Source: Bacillus cereus group sp. RP43 (lineage in GTDB: Bacteria > Bacillota > Bacilli > Bacillales > Bacillaceae_G). From it: a stretch of DNA of 64,000 nt. The notes under the pieces are model-generated. The model had not been told where the DNA came from and ran no database searches. It was given only the letters and a program-made list of their open reading frames with translations. The stretch's first letter is position 1. The number at the start of each line of letters is the position of its first letter. The stretch covers positions 992,001 through 1,056,000 of the forward strand of contig NZ_JARVHQ010000001.1 in the NCBI RefSeq assembly GCF_040459645.1. Direction: 5' to 3'. Made by a program: the position numbers and the translations under genes. Below are positions 40,861-49,643 of the stretch, in pieces.

Positions 40861-40932
40861 ATTCTATGTGTGAAAAGACAAAGGTTGACGCGTCATAGAG
40901 GCACTTCTCCATGTAAATAAGGAGGACCAATT

Positions 40933-41574
40933 ATGGAGGATGCAGTTAACGAGTACCTATTATCATTTATTGATCCAAAAGATAAATTAATTCTTGAAAT
41001 GGAAGAGTATGCAACTGAAAACCATGTGCCGATTATGGATCGACTTGGAATGGAATTTATGCTGCAATTTTTACGTTTAATTGGACCGGAAAGTATTTTA
41101 GAACTGGGAACAGCAATCGGTTATTCTAGTATTCGTATGATGCAAGCTATTCCGAACTCTCGCATTGTGACAGTAGAGCGCAATCGTGAACGATATGAAA
41201 AGGCACTTGAATATATAGAATGTTCCCCAGTAACAGACCGTATTTCTGTTATTTACGGTGATGCTTTAGAAACGGGCGAACAAGTGAAAGAACATGGAAC
41301 ATTTGATGTTATTTTTATTGATGCAGCGAAAGGGCAGTATCGTCGCTTTTTTGACTTATACGAACCGTTATTAAATCCTGGTGGCGTTATTATTTCAGAT
41401 AACGTTATGTACCATGGTCTTGTGACGACAAAAGAGAAAATTGAAAATAGACGTACGCGTGGTTTGATTCGTCGTATTAAGACGTACAATGAATGGCTTA
41501 TGAACCATGAAGGATACGATACAACGATTTTCCCAATTGGCGATGGAGTGGCTGTAAGTAAAAAGAGAGGGTGA
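40933..41574 (+). CDS. trmR: tRNA 5-hydroxyuridine methyltransferase TrmR
   Basis: SAM-dependent O-methyltransferase converting ho5U34 to mo5U34 in tRNAs reading NNN family boxes (YrrM in B. subtilis). The 213-residue protein has the SAM motif ILELGTAIGYSS (55-66) and the metal/catalytic segment FIDAAKGQY (near 130). GGAGG precedes the ATG. It stands directly before trhP1 and trhP2, which make the substrate nucleoside. Confidence 0.9.
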   Translation: MEDAVNEYLLSFIDPKDKLILEMEEYATENHVPIMDRLGMEFMLQFLRLIGPESILELGTAIGYSSIRMMQAIPNSRIVTVERNRERYEKALEYIECSPVTDRISVIYGDALETGEQVKEHGTFDVIFIDAAKGQYRRFFDLYEPLLNPGGVIISDNVMYHGLVTTKEKIENRRTRGLIRRIKTYNEWLMNHEGYDTTIFPIGDGVAVSKKRG

Positions 41575-41580
41575 CAAAGT

Positions 41581-42510
41581 ATGAAGAAACCTGAATTGTT
41601 AGTAACGCCTAGAGCGGTGGCGGATATTGAACCTCTTGTGAAAGCAGGGGCAGATGCAGTAATGGTTGGTGAACAAAAGTTTGGTTTACGTTTGGCAGGA
41701 GAGTTTTCACGTGAAGATGTGAAACAAGCTGTAAACATTGCACATGAAAATGGTGTGAGAGTATACGTTGCAATGAATGCAATGTTCCACAATGATAAAG
41801 TGGAAGAATTAACGGACTACGTTGCCTTTTTAAATGAGATAAATGTAGATGCGATTGTTTTCGGAGATCCAGCGGTATTAATGGCTGTTCGTGAAGTTGC
41901 ACCAAACATGCAACTTCACTGGAATACAGAAACGACAGCAACAAACTGGTTTACTTGTAACTATTGGGGGCAAAGAGGTGCGAAACGCGCTGTATTAGCT
42001 CGTGAGCTTAGCTTAGATGAGATTGCTGAATTAAAAGAAAATGCTGAAGTGGAACTTGAAGTACAAATTCACGGTATGACTTGCATGTTCCAATCGAAGC
42101 GTTCACTAGTAGGAAACTACTTTGAGTATCAAGGGCGTAATCTCGACATCGAAAAGAAAAAGTATGAAGAGAATATGTTCTTATACGACCCAGAACGTAA
42201 TAACAAATATCCAATTTATGAAGATGAAAATGGTACTCACATTATGAGTCCGAATGATATTTGTTTCATCGATGAGTTAGAGGAACTAATCGATGCTGAA
42301 GTCGATAGCTTAAAAATTGATGGTGTCCTAAAGAGTTCTGAATACATTATTGAGGTAACGAAGAAATATCGTAAGGCGATTGATTTGTGTGTAGAAGATC
42401 GTGATGCGTATTATGACGTGAAAGATGATTTATTTAAAGAGATAGAAGAAATGCAACCGGTAAATCGTCCGTTAGATACAGGATTCTTCTTTAAAGAAAC
42501 GGTTTACTAG
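41581..42510 (+). CDS. trhP1: Peptidase U32-family tRNA hydroxylation protein TrhP1 (YrrN-like)
   Basis: A U32-family protein; in B. subtilis the YrrN/YrrO pair is needed for 5-hydroxyuridine at tRNA wobble position 34, using prephenate. The 309-residue protein has the TIM-barrel start ELLVTPRAVADIEPLVKAGADAVMVG (first part near residue 4) and HGMTCMFQSKRSL. Unlike TrhP2 it lacks the full cysteine set. AGAGGGTG precedes the ATG, 7 nt after trmR. Confidence 0.86.
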   Translation: MKKPELLVTPRAVADIEPLVKAGADAVMVGEQKFGLRLAGEFSREDVKQAVNIAHENGVRVYVAMNAMFHNDKVEELTDYVAFLNEINVDAIVFGDPAVLMAVREVAPNMQLHWNTETTATNWFTCNYWGQRGAKRAVLARELSLDEIAELKENAEVELEVQIHGMTCMFQSKRSLVGNYFEYQGRNLDIEKKKYEENMFLYDPERNNKYPIYEDENGTHIMSPNDICFIDELEELIDAEVDSLKIDGVLKSSEYIIEVTKKYRKAIDLCVEDRDAYYDVKDDLFKEIEEMQPVNRPLDTGFFFKETVY

Positions 42511-42528
42511 ACGAGGAGGGTGTAGGAA

Positions 42529-43809
42529 ATGACTGTACAAGAAATTTCACGAGTGATCGATGGCAAACGCGTTATTGTGAAAAAACCTGAACTGTTAATC
42601 CCTGCGGGTAACTTAGAAAAATTAAAAGTAGCTATCCATTATGGGGCAGATGCTGTATATTTAGGTGGACAAGAATTTGGTCTTCGTTCTAATGCAGGTA
42701 ACTTTACGCTGGAAGACATGGCAGAAGGCGTTGAATTTGCAAAGAAATATGGAGCAAAAATATACGTAACAACAAATATTTTTGCACATAATGAAAATAT
42801 GGATGGGCTAGAGGAATATTTAAAAGGGATTGAAAAAGCTGGCGTAACGGGAATTATCGTTGCCGATCCGCTTATTATTGAGACATGTAAACGTGTAGCG
42901 CCTTCTGTTGAGGTGCATTTAAGTACACAACAATCACTATCCAACTGGAAAGCAGCACAGTATTGGAAAGAAGAAGGTTTACATCGTCTTGTATTAGCTC
43001 GTGAAGCAAGCTATGAAGAAATGAAAGAAATTAAAGAAAAAGTTGATATTGAAATTGAAGCATTCGTCCATGGTGCAATGTGTATCGCGTATTCAGGGAG
43101 ATGTACATTAAGTAACCATATGACAGCGCGTGACTCTAACCGTGGTGGTTGTTGTCAATCTTGCCGCTGGGATTATGATTTAGTTCAAACGGTATCACAA
43201 CATAAAGATGCAAAAGAGCTTCCTCTATTCCAAGAAGAAGATGCTCACTTTGCGATGAGCCCAAAAGATTTAAATTTAATCTTATCCATTCCGAAAATGA
43301 TTGAAATTGGAATTGATAGCTTAAAAGTTGAAGGACGTATGAAATCTATCCATTACGTAGCGACTGTAGCAACTGTATATCGTAAAGTAATTGATGCGTA
43401 TTGTGCGGATCCGGATAACTTTGAGTTTAAACAAGAATGGTTAGATGAACTTGATAAATGTGCAAATCGTGATACAGCTCCTGCATTCTTTGAAGGGGTT
43501 CCAGGACATCAAGAGCAAATGTTTGGAAATCATAGTAAGAAAACAACGTATGATTTTGCTGGTTTAGTGTTAGATTATAATGAAGAAACGGGCATCGTAA
43601 CGCTTGAGCAACGTAATCACTTCAAACCAGGACATGAAGTGGAGTTCTTTGGGCCAGAAATAGAAAACTTTACGCAGACGGTGGAGAAAATTTGGGATGA
43701 GGATGGAAACGAATTAGATGCAGCGAGACATCCGTTGCAAATCGTGAAATTCAAAGTGGATCAACCAGTGTATGTGAATAATATGATGCGCAAAAACATA
43801 CTTCAATAA
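42529..43809 (+). CDS. trhP2: Peptidase U32-family tRNA hydroxylation protein TrhP2 (YrrO-like)
   Basis: Partner of TrhP1 in forming ho5U34. The 426-residue protein keeps the U32 signature around [12 protein letters not shown] and GGCCQSC. Cys185, Cys192, Cys208 or Cys209, and Cys212 are likely iron-sulfur ligands. A C-terminal extension (from about 335) resembles the U32 beta-barrel domain. AGGAGGG precedes the ATG. The trmR-trhP1-trhP2 order puts the whole uridine-34 pathway in one operon. Confidence 0.89.
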   Translation: MTVQEISRVIDGKRVIVKKPELLIPAGNLEKLKVAIHYGADAVYLGGQEFGLRSNAGNFTLEDMAEGVEFAKKYGAKIYVTTNIFAHNENMDGLEEYLKGIEKAGVTGIIVADPLIIETCKRVAPSVEVHLSTQQSLSNWKAAQYWKEEGLHRLVLAREASYEEMKEIKEKVDIEIEAFVHGAMCIAYSGRCTLSNHMTARDSNRGGCCQSCRWDYDLVQTVSQHKDAKELPLFQEEDAHFAMSPKDLNLILSIPKMIEIGIDSLKVEGRMKSIHYVATVATVYRKVIDAYCADPDNFEFKQEWLDELDKCANRDTAPAFFEGVPGHQEQMFGNHSKKTTYDFAGLVLDYNEETGIVTLEQRNHFKPGHEVEFFGPEIENFTQTVEKIWDEDGNELDAARHPLQIVKFKVDQPVYVNNMMRKNILQ

Positions 43810-43826
43810 GAAAGAGTGGTAGTCGA

Positions 43827-44465
43827 ATGGGGACGAATAAGCCTGTTGTAATTGGAATCGCTGGTGGTTCAGGATCAGGAAAAACAAGTGTAACGAAAGC
43901 GATTTTTGACCATTTTAAAGGTCATTCCATTTTAATCTTGGAGCAAGATTATTATTACAAAGATCAAAGCCATTTACCAATGGAAGAACGTTTAAAAACG
44001 AATTACGATCATCCGTTAGCGTTTGATAATGATTTGTTGATTGACCATTTGCAGCAGTTGCTTGCATATGAGCAAGTGGAAAAGCCTATATATGACTATA
44101 CAGTGCATACGCGTTCAGAAAAAATTATTCCAGTTGAGCCGAAAGATGTAATTATTTTAGAAGGAATTCTTATTTTAGAAGACCCACGTCTTTGTGAGTT
44201 AATGGATATTAAGGTGTTCGTTGATACAGATGCGGACCTTCGTATTTTACGCCGCATGCAGCGCGATATTGAAGAGCGCGGTCGTACAATGGATTCAGTT
44301 ATTGACCAATACGTAAACGTTGTACGCCCAATGCATAATCAATTTATTGAGCCTTCTAAGAAATTCGCGGATATTATTATCCCTGAAGGTGGACAAAATC
44401 ATGTTGCAATTGATATTATGGTTACAAAAATTGCAACAATTCTTGAACAAAAAGTAAATTTGTAA
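43827..44465 (+). CDS. udk: Uridine kinase
   Basis: Phosphorylates uridine and cytidine for pyrimidine salvage. The 212-residue protein has the P-loop GGSGSGKTS (13-21) and a typical [11 protein letters not shown] segment (about 41-51). It lies 17 nt after trhP2 and is probably in the same transcript. The downstream 277 nt before greA are dense in hairpins. Confidence 0.95.
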   Translation: MGTNKPVVIGIAGGSGSGKTSVTKAIFDHFKGHSILILEQDYYYKDQSHLPMEERLKTNYDHPLAFDNDLLIDHLQQLLAYEQVEKPIYDYTVHTRSEKIIPVEPKDVIILEGILILEDPRLCELMDIKVFVDTDADLRILRRMQRDIEERGRTMDSVIDQYVNVVRPMHNQFIEPSKKFADIIIPEGGQNHVAIDIMVTKIATILEQKVNL

Positions 44466-44484
44466 TAGCATAGTAAAAGATATA

Positions 44485-44515
44485 CGATAGGAAGGGATTT
44501 TTTCCCTTCTTATCG
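44485..44515 (+). other. Strong hairpin after udk without a U-tract
   Basis: CGATAGGAAGGGA pairs with TCCCTTCTTATCG (13 bp, one G-T). Its Ts are in the loop, not downstream, so it is not a standard terminator; RNA stabilisation or processing is possible. Confidence 0.55.
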
Positions 44516-44534
44516 AATACAATGAAACATGAAA

Positions 44535-44556
44535 CCTCACCTACCAATAGGTGAGG
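44535..44556 (+). other. Perfect 9-bp hairpin in the udk-greA gap
   Basis: CCTCACCTA (44535-44543) pairs with TAGGTGAGG (44548-44556) across a 4-nt loop. Confidence 0.6.
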
Positions 44557-44638
44557 GCATATTTATATCAACTTTCCATACATACCTTCTTTACATAAGG
44601 AAGAATTGGAGAATAAGGGGTTGTATGTGACAACTCCA

Positions 44639-44656
44639 CTAGTGCACGTGTGCTAG
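44639..44656. promoter_or_regulatory. Near-palindrome upstream of greA
   Basis: CTAGTGCACGTGTGCTAG is an 18-bp imperfect palindrome, 14 of 18 positions symmetric. It could be a DNA operator or an RNA stem with G-U pairs. Confidence 0.4.
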
Positions 44657-44659
44657 AAA

Positions 44660-44710
44660 CCTCCGCTATATATAAGCGGAGGAGTTTTCATATGGAACTC
44701 CTCTTTTTTT
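44660..44710 (+). promoter_or_regulatory. Attenuator-like overlapping hairpins in the greA leader
   Basis: Helix A is CCTCCGCT (44660-44667) with AGCGGAGG (44675-44682). Helix B is GAGGAGTT (44679-44686) with AACTCCTC (44696-44703), followed by T7 (44704-44710), a terminator. The helices share 44679-44682 and cannot both form fully. A strong ribosome site GGAGGAG (44678-44684) lies in both and faces an ATG at 44692 that is in frame with greA. Confidence 0.55.
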
Positions 44711-44742
44711 CAGGGGATTGGTATATAAAAGGAGTGGAAAAC

Positions 44743-45219
44743 ATGGCAACAGAAAAAACATACCCTATGACGCAAGAGGGTAAGCAAAAACTAGAGAACG
44801 AAGTTGAACAATTAAAAACAGTAAGACGTAAAGAAGTTGTAGAGCGTATTAAAATCGCACGTAGCTTCGGAGATCTTTCTGAGAACTCTGAGTACGATGC
44901 AGCGAAAGATGAGCAAGCATTCGTTGAAGGGCGTATTACACAACTAGAAAATATGATTCGTAACGCAGTTATCATTCAAGATAATGGTGAAGAGTCTACA
45001 GTTGTAACATTAGGTAAAACAGTAACATTTAAAGAGTTACCAGGTGGAGACGAAGAAGCGTACACAATCGTAGGTAGCGCAGAAGCTGATCCATTTGAAG
45101 GAAGAATTTCTAACGATTCTCCAATCGCAAAAAGCTTATTAGGTAAGCAAATTGGTGAGAAGGTAGCAATCCAAACACCAGGTGGAGAAATGCAAGTAGA
45201 GATTATCTCTGTAAAATAA
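44743..45219 (+). CDS. greA: Transcription elongation factor GreA
   Basis: GreA rescues backtracked RNA polymerase by stimulating cleavage of the transcript 3' end. The 158-residue protein has an N-terminal coiled coil with the tip acidic residues near [15 protein letters not shown] (about 44-58) and a C-terminal FKBP-like domain (about 80-158). The ATG at 44743 follows GGAGTG and matches the family start ([10 protein letters not shown]). An in-frame ATG at 44692 with an even better ribosome site (GGAGGAG, 7-nt spacer) would add 17 residues ([17 protein letters not shown]), so two forms or a fused leader are possible. Confidence 0.93.
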   Translation: MATEKTYPMTQEGKQKLENEVEQLKTVRRKEVVERIKIARSFGDLSENSEYDAAKDEQAFVEGRITQLENMIRNAVIIQDNGEESTVVTLGKTVTFKELPGGDEEAYTIVGSAEADPFEGRISNDSPIAKSLLGKQIGEKVAIQTPGGEMQVEIISVK

Positions 45220-45221
45220 CG

Positions 45222-45255
45222 TAAAAATCACTCGTGTAAAAACGAGTGGTTTTTT
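45222..45255 (+). terminator. Terminator after greA
   Basis: CACTCGT (45229-45235) pairs with ACGAGTG (45242-45248), followed by T6. Confidence 0.85.
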
Positions 45256-45271
45256 ATTTGTATAAAAGGTG

Positions 45272-45310
45272 AAACACCTCGTCTAAACTACAATAGACGA
45301 GGTGTTTTTT
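45272..45310 (+). terminator. Terminator-like hairpin holding the pbpI ribosome site
   Basis: A perfect 14-bp stem: AAACACCTCGTCTA (45272-45285) with TAGACGAGGTGTTT (45294-45307), then T3. The pbpI ribosome site GAGGTG (45299-45304) is in the 3' arm and the T-run is the spacer to the ATG at 45311. Confidence 0.8.
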
Positions 45311-47062
45311 ATGAAAATAAAACGGAGAATTATAATTGTTTTAATTTGTTTTATGTGTGTGATTTTTTTATTACTTTGTCGTTTAATCCAAATACAGATT
45401 ATAGATACGGAATCATTTACTGACCGAAATATCAATTTGATTGAAAAAAGTGTTACACAACGAACACAATCACTTACAGTAGATAATGGAAGAGGGCATT
45501 TTACAGATCGAAATGGTAAGGAAATTGGTGAAGAGAAATATCCAGTCGTAATTATTTTTCCATTTTTACAAATAAAAAATGACATGTTAGAGAAAATTGC
45601 GCATATCATTGGTATGTCGAGACAAGAGATAAGAATGCAAATGAACAATAAGAATCAAGCATTTATATTACGAAGGGGGAATATCCCATTTCAATTAACG
45701 CTCGAGCAAATGGAGAAGGTAAATCAATTAGATATTTTAGGTATTGTAGCAGCAGAAGTTCGACTGAAGCAAACGGGAGAGGCAAATCATTTAATTGGTG
45801 ATGTAGGAGAGAATGAACAGGAATTTCAAAAGCGTTATGGAGAAATGGAAAAAACTTCGAAACAAACGCCAATTGGTATTTCGGGATTGCAACAATCATT
45901 TGATGAATTTTTACTGACTGATGGAGAAGCGAAAGTACTATATCAAGTGGATCGACAGGGAGAACCGATTTTTGGGAAGCAGGCGAAATACACTTCACCA
46001 GGAAATCCGTTTTATCCAGTTACTATTCAAACAACAATACATAAAACGTTGCAACGACGAGCAGAGAAGATTATAGATGAAAACAGAATAAAAAAAGGTG
46101 GGTTAGTATTACTAGACATAAAGAATAGTGAAGTTTTAGCAATGGTAAGTAGGCCTTCTTTACAGATGAATGATAGGAGGATATATAAAGCTACACTTGA
46201 AAATCAAATGTTAACTCCTCATTTTCCGGGGTCTGTTTTTAAAACAGTAGTTGCAGCAGCAGGAATTGATGAGAATTTGGTGCGGTTTAATCGTACATTT
46301 AACTGTAATACGGATTTATACGGTGAAGATCTTCCGCAAGTTATGATGGGGTCATTAAACTTTAAGGGAAGCTTTGCTAGAAGCTGTAATCGGACGTTTG
46401 CCGTGTTAGGTGATGAACTAATGCAAAAGGATAGGGAAGTATTAGAAACGTATTTAGAGGCCTTAGGAGCAAGTAAGAAGGTAGGGTGGAAAGGTTCGGT
46501 ATTTCATACACCAGAATTTGAGCAATTGCCAGAAGAAAAGAGTGCTATTATTTGGGGGAGCGAAGAAAATAAAGATAGTAGAAAAGCGATTGCTCAAACG
46601 ATGGTCGGACAAAAAGATGTACGTGTGTCACCTCTAGCTATAGCGAATATGATGGCGACAATTGCTAGAGGTGGAGAGAAGATGGAAGTGAAAGCTGTGA
46701 AAAAAATAGTGTATAAAAATGGAACCGACTTTTTTACATTTGAAAATCATAAATTAAATGGGAAACAGCTTTCTTATGAAACGATGAAAAAATTACAACA
46801 GTTGTTAAGAGGCGTTGTAACGATGGAGAAAGGAACGGGAACCGCATTCCGTTCGTTGCCACTAACTGTCGCTGGAAAATCTGGGACGGCACAAACAGGA
46901 AAAGGAGGGAAGGTGAATCGCTGGTTTGCAGGTTATTTTCCATATGAAAACCCAAGATATGCTTTAGTTGTAGTTGATATAGAAACAGATAACGTAAATG
47001 TAGTTACACCAGCTTTTGCAGAAATGGTAGAAGCAATTCATCAATTAGAAATTGAAAAGTAA
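45311..47062 (+). CDS. pbpI: Penicillin-binding protein (class B transpeptidase, PbpI/YrrR-like)
   Basis: A membrane-anchored D,D-transpeptidase; B. subtilis PbpI is sporulation-linked. The 583-residue protein has a signal anchor (about 6-25), a PBP dimerisation domain (about 50-220) and a transpeptidase domain with the three active-site motifs: Ser308-Val-Phe-Lys311, Ser358-Cys-Asn360, and Lys523-Ser-Gly-Thr526. All are intact. The ATG at 45311 is set by GAGGTG, which lies inside a terminator-like hairpin. Same order as greA-yrrR-yrrS in B. subtilis. Confidence 0.9.
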   Translation: MKIKRRIIIVLICFMCVIFLLLCRLIQIQIIDTESFTDRNINLIEKSVTQRTQSLTVDNGRGHFTDRNGKEIGEEKYPVVIIFPFLQIKNDMLEKIAHIIGMSRQEIRMQMNNKNQAFILRRGNIPFQLTLEQMEKVNQLDILGIVAAEVRLKQTGEANHLIGDVGENEQEFQKRYGEMEKTSKQTPIGISGLQQSFDEFLLTDGEAKVLYQVDRQGEPIFGKQAKYTSPGNPFYPVTIQTTIHKTLQRRAEKIIDENRIKKGGLVLLDIKNSEVLAMVSRPSLQMNDRRIYKATLENQMLTPHFPGSVFKTVVAAAGIDENLVRFNRTFNCNTDLYGEDLPQVMMGSLNFKGSFARSCNRTFAVLGDELMQKDREVLETYLEALGASKKVGWKGSVFHTPEFEQLPEEKSAIIWGSEENKDSRKAIAQTMVGQKDVRVSPLAIANMMATIARGGEKMEVKAVKKIVYKNGTDFFTFENHKLNGKQLSYETMKKLQQLLRGVVTMEKGTGTAFRSLPLTVAGKSGTAQTGKGGKVNRWFAGYFPYENPRYALVVVDIETDNVNVVTPAFAEMVEAIHQLEIEK

Positions 47063-47084
47063 TCTTGCAATTATTTATGAAATG

Positions 47085-47144
47085 TTTTCATTTCGTGAAA
47101 ATATTATTGTAAATGTTCAACCTTTCTAGATTTAATGTTACAAT
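47085..47144 (+). promoter_or_regulatory. yrrS promoter with upstream palindrome
   Basis: TTCAAC (47116-47121), a 17-nt spacer and TACAAT (47139-47144). Just upstream is TTTTCAtttcgTGAAAA (47085-47101), a palindrome that might be an operator. Confidence 0.5.
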
Positions 47145-47178
47145 AGCAAGTATGAAAAACTGCATGGAGGTTTGAAGA

Positions 47179-47826
47179 ATGGCAGGAGGATCTAGATTTC
47201 AACAGAAACAACAAAAACGTCGTCAAAACGGTGTTTTAAATATTGCGATTGCTATTGTATTAGTAGCAGTAGCTATTGTAGCATATCAATTGTTTGTTCC
47301 TGGTACAAAAGAGCAAGCGTCTTCTAGTGATAAAAAAGTAACTCAGCAAACAACAAAAGAGAATAAAGCTGAGAAAGCTAAAGGTAAAGAAGAGACGAAG
47401 AAGAATGAGCAAGAGAAAGCAGAGGCTAAGAAGAAGGAAGAAGAGAAGCTAAAGGCTGAAGAAGAAAAGAAAAAAGCTGAAGAAGAAGCGAAAGCTAACG
47501 AGAAAGTACCAGCTGAAAAAACACAGTCACAGGCAACAGATGCGTATACGAAATCCTCTTGGAAGCCAGTAGGTACAGAACAAGGTGCAACACCTGCGAT
47601 GACGTTTAAAAAAGGTTCAGCAGATTGGAATGAAATGAATCAAGCGATTTCCACTGCAATTGACGTTCCAGTAGAGCAATTAGTTATTCATAGAATCGGA
47701 AATAACGGTAAGAATAAAGCGTACGGTAATGTCCAAGATAAGCAATCAGGTAAAAAATATTATGTAAATATTGATTGGGTAGACAATGAGGGCTGGAAAC
47801 CAGTACTTGTTCAAACTCTAAACTAA
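47179..47826 (+). CDS. DUF1510 membrane-anchored protein (YrrS-like)
   Basis: A 215-residue protein with one N-terminal membrane helix (about 20-41), a long Lys/Glu-rich coiled-coil-like linker (about 55-112), and a compact C-terminal DUF1510 domain (about 120-215). It follows pbpI as yrrS does in B. subtilis and is presumably extracellular. GGAGG precedes the ATG. Its role is not known; a link to the neighbouring penicillin-binding protein is inferred from position only. Confidence 0.85.
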   Translation: MAGGSRFQQKQQKRRQNGVLNIAIAIVLVAVAIVAYQLFVPGTKEQASSSDKKVTQQTTKENKAEKAKGKEETKKNEQEKAEAKKKEEEKLKAEEEKKKAEEEAKANEKVPAEKTQSQATDAYTKSSWKPVGTEQGATPAMTFKKGSADWNEMNQAISTAIDVPVEQLVIHRIGNNGKNKAYGNVQDKQSGKKYYVNIDWVDNEGWKPVLVQTLN

Positions 47827-47859
47827 AAAAGAGAGGCTCTTATGAGCTTCTCTTTTTTA
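47825..47859. terminator. Bidirectional terminator between yrrS and yrzA
   Basis: AAAAAGAGAgGCTC pairs with GAGCtTCTCTTTTT with T and A tracts on the two sides. Confidence 0.82.
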
Positions 47860-47860
47860 G

Positions 47861-48076
47861 TTAACGTAATTTCTTTAATTTAAAATGAACAACCGCGCTA
47901 TAATACGGTCTTTTGCTTTCGGGATCCATAACCATTTGATGCGAGATGTGATGAACTTCAAGCATAAGTGCTTTATTATTATCAATTTGTTCACTAATTT
48001 TTTTTTCTAAAGAAGCTAAGTCCCCCGCTTCAAAAAATTCTATTTTATCTTCTAACATTTCAAAGGTAAATGACAT
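47861..48076 (-). CDS. DUF2536 family protein (YrzA-like)
   Basis: A 71-residue soluble protein matching DUF2536, with [19 protein letters not shown] in its first half and [18 protein letters not shown] near the end. GAGAGGGGG precedes the ATG. Same place as yrzA of B. subtilis. Function unknown. Confidence 0.78.
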   Translation of the reverse strand: MSFTFEMLEDKIEFFEAGDLASLEKKISEQIDNNKALMLEVHHISHQMVMDPESKRPYYSAVVHFKLKKLR

Positions 48077-48149
48077 GAAGATGCCCCCTCTCCTATGTAA
48101 TCAACTACAGTGTAACAAAGAAAAGAAGGAAATACCATGTACATTTCAA

Positions 48150-48178
48150 TTGACATTTTTAGAAAGAGGGAATATCAT
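48150..48178 (+). promoter_or_regulatory. Promoter of the yrrT-mtnN-mccAB operon
   Basis: TTGACA (48150-48155), a 17-nt spacer and TATCAT (48173-48178). GGGAAT at the -10 edge could be part of a CymR site, but this is a weak match. Confidence 0.65.
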
Positions 48179-48212
48179 ACTGATAAAACCGATAAGAAAA
48201 AGGGGAATTTTT

Positions 48213-48851
48213 ATGGGGACAGAATTTAATGGTTTATTTGATGAGTGGGCTCATACGTACGACTCATTTGTACAAGGCGAAGATATACAATATAAAGAAG
48301 TTTTCGCCCATTATGAGGACATTTTAGAGGATGTAGTTAACAAGTCATTTGGTAACGTATTAGAATTTGGTGTAGGTACTGGCAATTTAACAAATAAATT
48401 ATTACTTGCTGGTCGCACAGTTTACGGTATAGAACCGTCACGCGAAATGCGTACAATTGCAAAAGAGAAATTACCAAAAGAGTTTTCAATTACAGAGGGT
48501 GATTTTCTTTCATTTGAAGTCCCAAATTCGATCGATACTATTGTGAGCACTTACGCATTTCATCATTTAACAGATGAAGAAAAAGACGTAGCAATTGCGA
48601 AGTATAGTCAATTGCTAAACAAAGGTGGTAAAATAGTGTTTGCTGATACGATATTTGCAGATCAAGATGCATATGATAAAACTGTCGAAGTAGCAAAGCA
48701 AAGAGGTTTTCATCAGTTAGCAAACGATTTGCAAACAGAATACTATACACGTATTCCTATCATGCAATCTATTTTTGAAAACAATGGCTTCCATGTAACG
48801 TTCACGAGATTGAATCATTTCGTTTGGGTAATGGAGGCAACTAAGCAATAG
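48213..48851 (+). CDS. yrrT: SAM-dependent methyltransferase YrrT
   Basis: A class I methyltransferase heading the methionine-to-cysteine operon; its substrate is not established. The 212-residue protein has the SAM motif [12 protein letters not shown] (49-60) and an acidic strand ITEGDF (near 87). The ATG at 48213 follows AAAGGGG. Longer frames extend back through the promoter and are unlikely. mtnN follows 14 nt later. Confidence 0.88.
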   Translation: MGTEFNGLFDEWAHTYDSFVQGEDIQYKEVFAHYEDILEDVVNKSFGNVLEFGVGTGNLTNKLLLAGRTVYGIEPSREMRTIAKEKLPKEFSITEGDFLSFEVPNSIDTIVSTYAFHHLTDEEKDVAIAKYSQLLNKGGKIVFADTIFADQDAYDKTVEVAKQRGFHQLANDLQTEYYTRIPIMQSIFENNGFHVTFTRLNHFVWVMEATKQ

Positions 48852-48865
48852 AAAGAGGGATTAGA

Positions 48866-49561
48866 TTGAGAATTGCTGTAATTGGAGCAATGGAAGAAGA
48901 AGTACGTATTTTACGTGACAAATTAGAACAAGCAGAAACAGAAACGGTTGCAGGTTGTGAATTTACGAAAGGGCTATTAGCAGGACATGAAGTAATCTTG
49001 TTAAAGTCTGGTATTGGTAAAGTAAATGCAGCGATGTCAACGACAATTTTATTAGAAAAATATAAGCCTGAAAAAGTAATTAATACTGGTTCAGCTGGTG
49101 GATTCCATCATTCTCTAAATGTTGGAGATGTAGTCATTTCAACAGAAGTTCGTCATCATGACGTAGATGTAACAGCATTTAACTATGAGTACGGTCAAGT
49201 GCCAGGAATGCCGCCTGGATTTAAAGCTGATGAGGCATTAGTTGCATTAGCTGAGAAATGTATGCAGGCAGAAGAAAATATTCAAGTTGTAAAAGGTATG
49301 ATTGCAACAGGAGATTCGTTTATGAGTGATCCGAACCGCGTTGCAGCAATTCGTGATAAATTTGAAAATCTTTATGCAGTAGAAATGGAAGCAGCAGCTG
49401 TTGCGCAAGTATGCCATCAATATGAAATTCCGTTTGTAATCATTCGTGCACTTTCTGATATTGCTGGTAAAGAATCAAATGTTTCATTTGATCAATTTTT
49501 AGATCAAGCAGCTCTTCATTCTACAAACTTTATCGTAAAAGTACTAGAAGAGTTAAAGTAA
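48866..49561 (+). CDS. mtnN: 5'-methylthioadenosine/S-adenosylhomocysteine nucleosidase
   Basis: Hydrolyses MTA and SAH, feeding methionine salvage and homocysteine. The 231-residue protein begins [13 protein letters not shown], in which the catalytic Glu12 lies. It has the conserved SGIGKVNAA (near 50), METVE-type segment [13 protein letters not shown] (about 171-183) and Asp in RALSDIAG (near 197). It starts at TTG 48866 with AGAGGG upstream. A terminator-like hairpin separates it from mccA. Confidence 0.95.
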   Translation: MRIAVIGAMEEEVRILRDKLEQAETETVAGCEFTKGLLAGHEVILLKSGIGKVNAAMSTTILLEKYKPEKVINTGSAGGFHHSLNVGDVVISTEVRHHDVDVTAFNYEYGQVPGMPPGFKADEALVALAEKCMQAEENIQVVKGMIATGDSFMSDPNRVAAIRDKFENLYAVEMEAAAVAQVCHQYEIPFVIIRALSDIAGKESNVSFDQFLDQAALHSTNFIVKVLEELK

Positions 49562-49568
49562 TGTAACA

Positions 49569-49618
49569 AAAAGGCAACTGTCTCATATAAAGAAAATACA
49601 TACAGTTGCCTTTTCTTT
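49569..49618 (+). terminator. Hairpin between mtnN and mccA
   Basis: AAAGGCAACTGT (to 49581) pairs with ACAGTTGCCTTT (from 49602), with a long loop and a T-rich tail. It probably reduces read-through into mccAB. Confidence 0.72.
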
Positions 49619-49643
49619 ATTGGCAAATAAGGGGGAGAACACG

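Noticed and set aside
48077..48212. SAM (S-box) riboswitch before yrrT-mtnN-mccAB
   Set aside because: The leader is too short and lacks S-box helices; a plain promoter fits, with CymR control more likely.
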